Assembly: GCF_014636275.1 (NCBI RefSeq)
Contig: NZ_BMEB01000006.1
Location: 62,001 to 126,000 of the forward strand
Length of the DNA stretch: 64,000 nucleotides
Direction: 5' to 3'
Source of the DNA: Cellulomonas carbonis
GTDB lineage: Bacteria > Actinomycetota > Actinomycetes > Actinomycetales > Cellulomonadaceae
Below are positions 62,792-64,000 of the stretch, in pieces (positions within the stretch are counted from its first letter, which is position 1; the number at the start of each line of letters is the position of its first letter). The position numbers and the translations under genes were made by a program. Below the pieces are notes generated by a model. The model was not told the DNA's origin. It ran no database searches and worked only from the letters and a program-made list of their open reading frames with translations.

Positions 62792-63760
62792 CTACGAGCG
62801 GGCGGCCCGCACGTCGGCTGCGCTCCACGCGATGCCGTCGAGGATGTCGTGCTCCGACGTCACGACGGTGCGCAGGTTCCCGCCCGCGCGTGCGACCTCG
62901 GACCGCACGCGCGACACGACGGCCGACCACACGAGCGCACCGGCACCGATGACGTCGACGCGGCCGGGGTGCATGTACGGCAGGCGCGAGCGCTTGCTGC
63001 GGGTCATCCCGACCAGCTCGGCGCACGACCGCAGCACCCGGTCCGTCGGCAGCACGGCGCCGTCGATGGCGGCCGGGTCGTACTCGTCCAGGTCGAGCGC
63101 GTGCGCCGTGACGGTCGTGACGGTCCCCGCGAGCCCGACGAGGGTCGCGGTACGACCGAGCGGGACGTGCCGGGAGGCGGTGTCGAGCGCGGCCTCGACG
63201 TCGGCGCTCGCGGCGGACAGCTCGGCCGCGGTCGGCGGGTCGCCCGCGAGGTGCCGCTCGGTCATCCGCACGCAGCCGACGTCCATCGACCACGCCGCGA
63301 CGGGTGACGTCGTGCCCAGCACGAGCTCGGTCGAGCCCCCGCCGAGGTCCACGACGAGGAACGGGCCGGGGTGGGCCCCGGCGAGCACGCCGGTCGCGCC
63401 GCGGAACGACAGGGCCGCCTCCTCCTCGCCGCTGACGACCTCGGGGAGCACGCCGATCGCCCGGTGGACGCCGTCGACGAAGTCCTGGCGGTTGCGCGCG
63501 TCGCGCGACGCCGACGTCGCGACGAACCGGACGTGCTCGACGCCGAGCTCGTCGCAGATCGCGGCGTAGCGCCGCGTCGCGTCGAGCGTCCGTTCGAGCG
63601 CCTCCGGGGCGATGAGGCCCGTGCGGTCCACGCCCTGGCCGAGCCGCACGACCTCCATGCGCCGGTCGAGGTCGACGAGCGTCCCCGTCGCCTCGTCGAC
63701 GTCCGCGACGAGGAGCCGGATGGAGTTGGTGCCGCAGTCGATGCCCGCCACGCGCGTCAT
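62792..63760 (-). CDS. ppx: Exopolyphosphatase / pppGpp phosphohydrolase (Ppx/GppA)
   Basis: A 322-residue ASKHA-fold phosphatase that removes phosphate from polyphosphate or pppGpp. Phosphate-1 motif GIDCGTNSIRLLVADV (about residue 6), phosphate-2 VVDLGGGSTELVLG (about residue 146), and TLVGLAGTVTTVTAHAL further on. It is of the short actinobacterial type without the C-terminal HD domain. ATG at 63760. It follows the DUF501 gene by 48 bp on the same strand, the usual actinobacterial neighbour order (eno, divIC, DUF501, ppx). Confidence 0.93.
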   Translation of the reverse strand: MTRVAGIDCGTNSIRLLVADVDEATGTLVDLDRRMEVVRLGQGVDRTGLIAPEALERTLDATRRYAAICDELGVEHVRFVATSASRDARNRQDFVDGVHRAIGVLPEVVSGEEEAALSFRGATGVLAGAHPGPFLVVDLGGGSTELVLGTTSPVAAWSMDVGCVRMTERHLAGDPPTAAELSAASADVEAALDTASRHVPLGRTATLVGLAGTVTTVTAHALDLDEYDPAAIDGAVLPTDRVLRSCAELVGMTRSKRSRLPYMHPGRVDVIGAGALVWSAVVSRVRSEVARAGGNLRTVVTSEHDILDGIAWSAADVRAARS

Positions 63761-63808
63761 GCGCGCAAGCCTGCCATCACCGGGCACCACGGCCGGACCC
63801 GAGGCACC

Positions 63809-64000
63809 TCAGCAGGTGCAGACCTGAGGGCGCCACTCGTCCCGGATGAGGGCGAGCGCCTCGTCACCGAGCGGGTTGACGCCCGGCCCGGCGGCCAGGG
63901 CGTGGCCGACCAGCACGTGGAGGCACTTGACCCTGGTCGGCATGCCGCCCGCGGAGATCCCGTCGATCTCCGGGACCTCGCCGAGCTCCGCCCGCCGCGC
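63809..64000 (-). CDS. DUF501 protein, 3' end only
   Basis: The last 63 codons of a gene that runs off the right edge. The sequence has the DUF501 C-terminal signature: PEIDGISAGGMPTRVKCLHV, GHALAAGPGVNPLGDEAL, and a Cys-rich end (QVCTC). Function is unknown. DUF501 genes stand between divIC and ppx in actinobacteria, which fits the ppx gene here. Confidence 0.88.
   Translation of the reverse strand, partial: ARRAELGEVPEIDGISAGGMPTRVKCLHVLVGHALAAGPGVNPLGDEALALIRDEWRPQVCTC

Overview
The window is chromosomal DNA of a very high-GC actinobacterium. Third codon positions are almost always G or C, GTG starts are common, many -10 boxes (TANNNT) lie 6-8 nt before the start codon as in leaderless actinobacterial transcripts, and the gene set is actinobacterial: mca (mycothiol), an LpqY-SugABC-like sugar importer, DUF4307, DUF501 next to Ppx/GppA, and a type-5 uracil-DNA glycosylase. 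The gene set would fit Cellulomonas or a close relative, but that is an impression; there is no rRNA here to confirm it. I see no transposase, integrase, prophage or CRISPR array, so this reads as core chromosome with a few accessory metabolic islands.

Layout. 0-6 kb: a PH-domain membrane protein, then an oppABC peptide importer on the minus strand with an unusually long OppB and no ATPase genes beside it. 6-16 kb: YidD-like protein, 2H phosphoesterase, YchF, an ABC-2 exporter pair, RmuC, IspH, the XseA-XseB exonuclease VII pair and a PfkB kinase. 16-22 kb: a minus-strand sugar island (LpqY-like lipoprotein, two permeases, MsmX/SugC-type ATPase, GH15 hydrolase). 22-28 kb: carbonic anhydrase, fumarase, PIN-PhoH ATPase, cis-prenyl transferase and hemolysin III/TrhA behind a perfect palindrome. 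28-32 kb: a TPP-riboswitch-controlled ykoFEDC-type thiamine-precursor ECF importer. 32-35 kb: nitrilase-family amidohydrolase, small membrane protein, Mca, DUF4307, GreA with a long structured leader. 35-40 kb: IlvA, AI-2E-family permease, MetB, MsrA. 40-46 kb: ABC-2 exporter, ArsR/SRPBCC pair with a perfect operator palindrome, a NarL-type two-component system, an alditol-oxidase-like flavoenzyme. 46-56 kb: FKBP, acetyl xylan esterase family enzyme, membrane protein, SRPBCC protein, a thioredoxin-reductase-like protein without its CxxC, an NhaA-DsbA fusion, cystathionine beta-synthase, Bax-inhibitor-1 protein. 56-64 kb: a tRNA with a UAA anticodon but a short variable loop, type II NADH dehydrogenase under a CRP-like site, hemerythrin, an XRE-STAND regulator facing a small secreted protein whose mature N-terminus would be histidine, UdgB-type glycosylase, Ppx/GppA and the 3' end of a DUF501 gene.

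How the genes work together. Genes are tightly packed and often translationally coupled: twelve junctions share exactly 4 bp (ATGA or GTGA). Convergent operons are commonly separated by long perfect hairpins that could stop transcription from both sides. The clearest functional units are the thiamine importer with its riboswitch, the LpqY-SugABC-like importer with a GH15 enzyme, the transsulfuration enzymes (MetB, Cbs) with IlvA, and the ArsR/SRPBCC unit. The most unusual single items are the short-variable-arm tRNA(UAA), the CxxC-less reductase fused to a degenerate receiver-like domain, and the secreted N-terminal-His protein.
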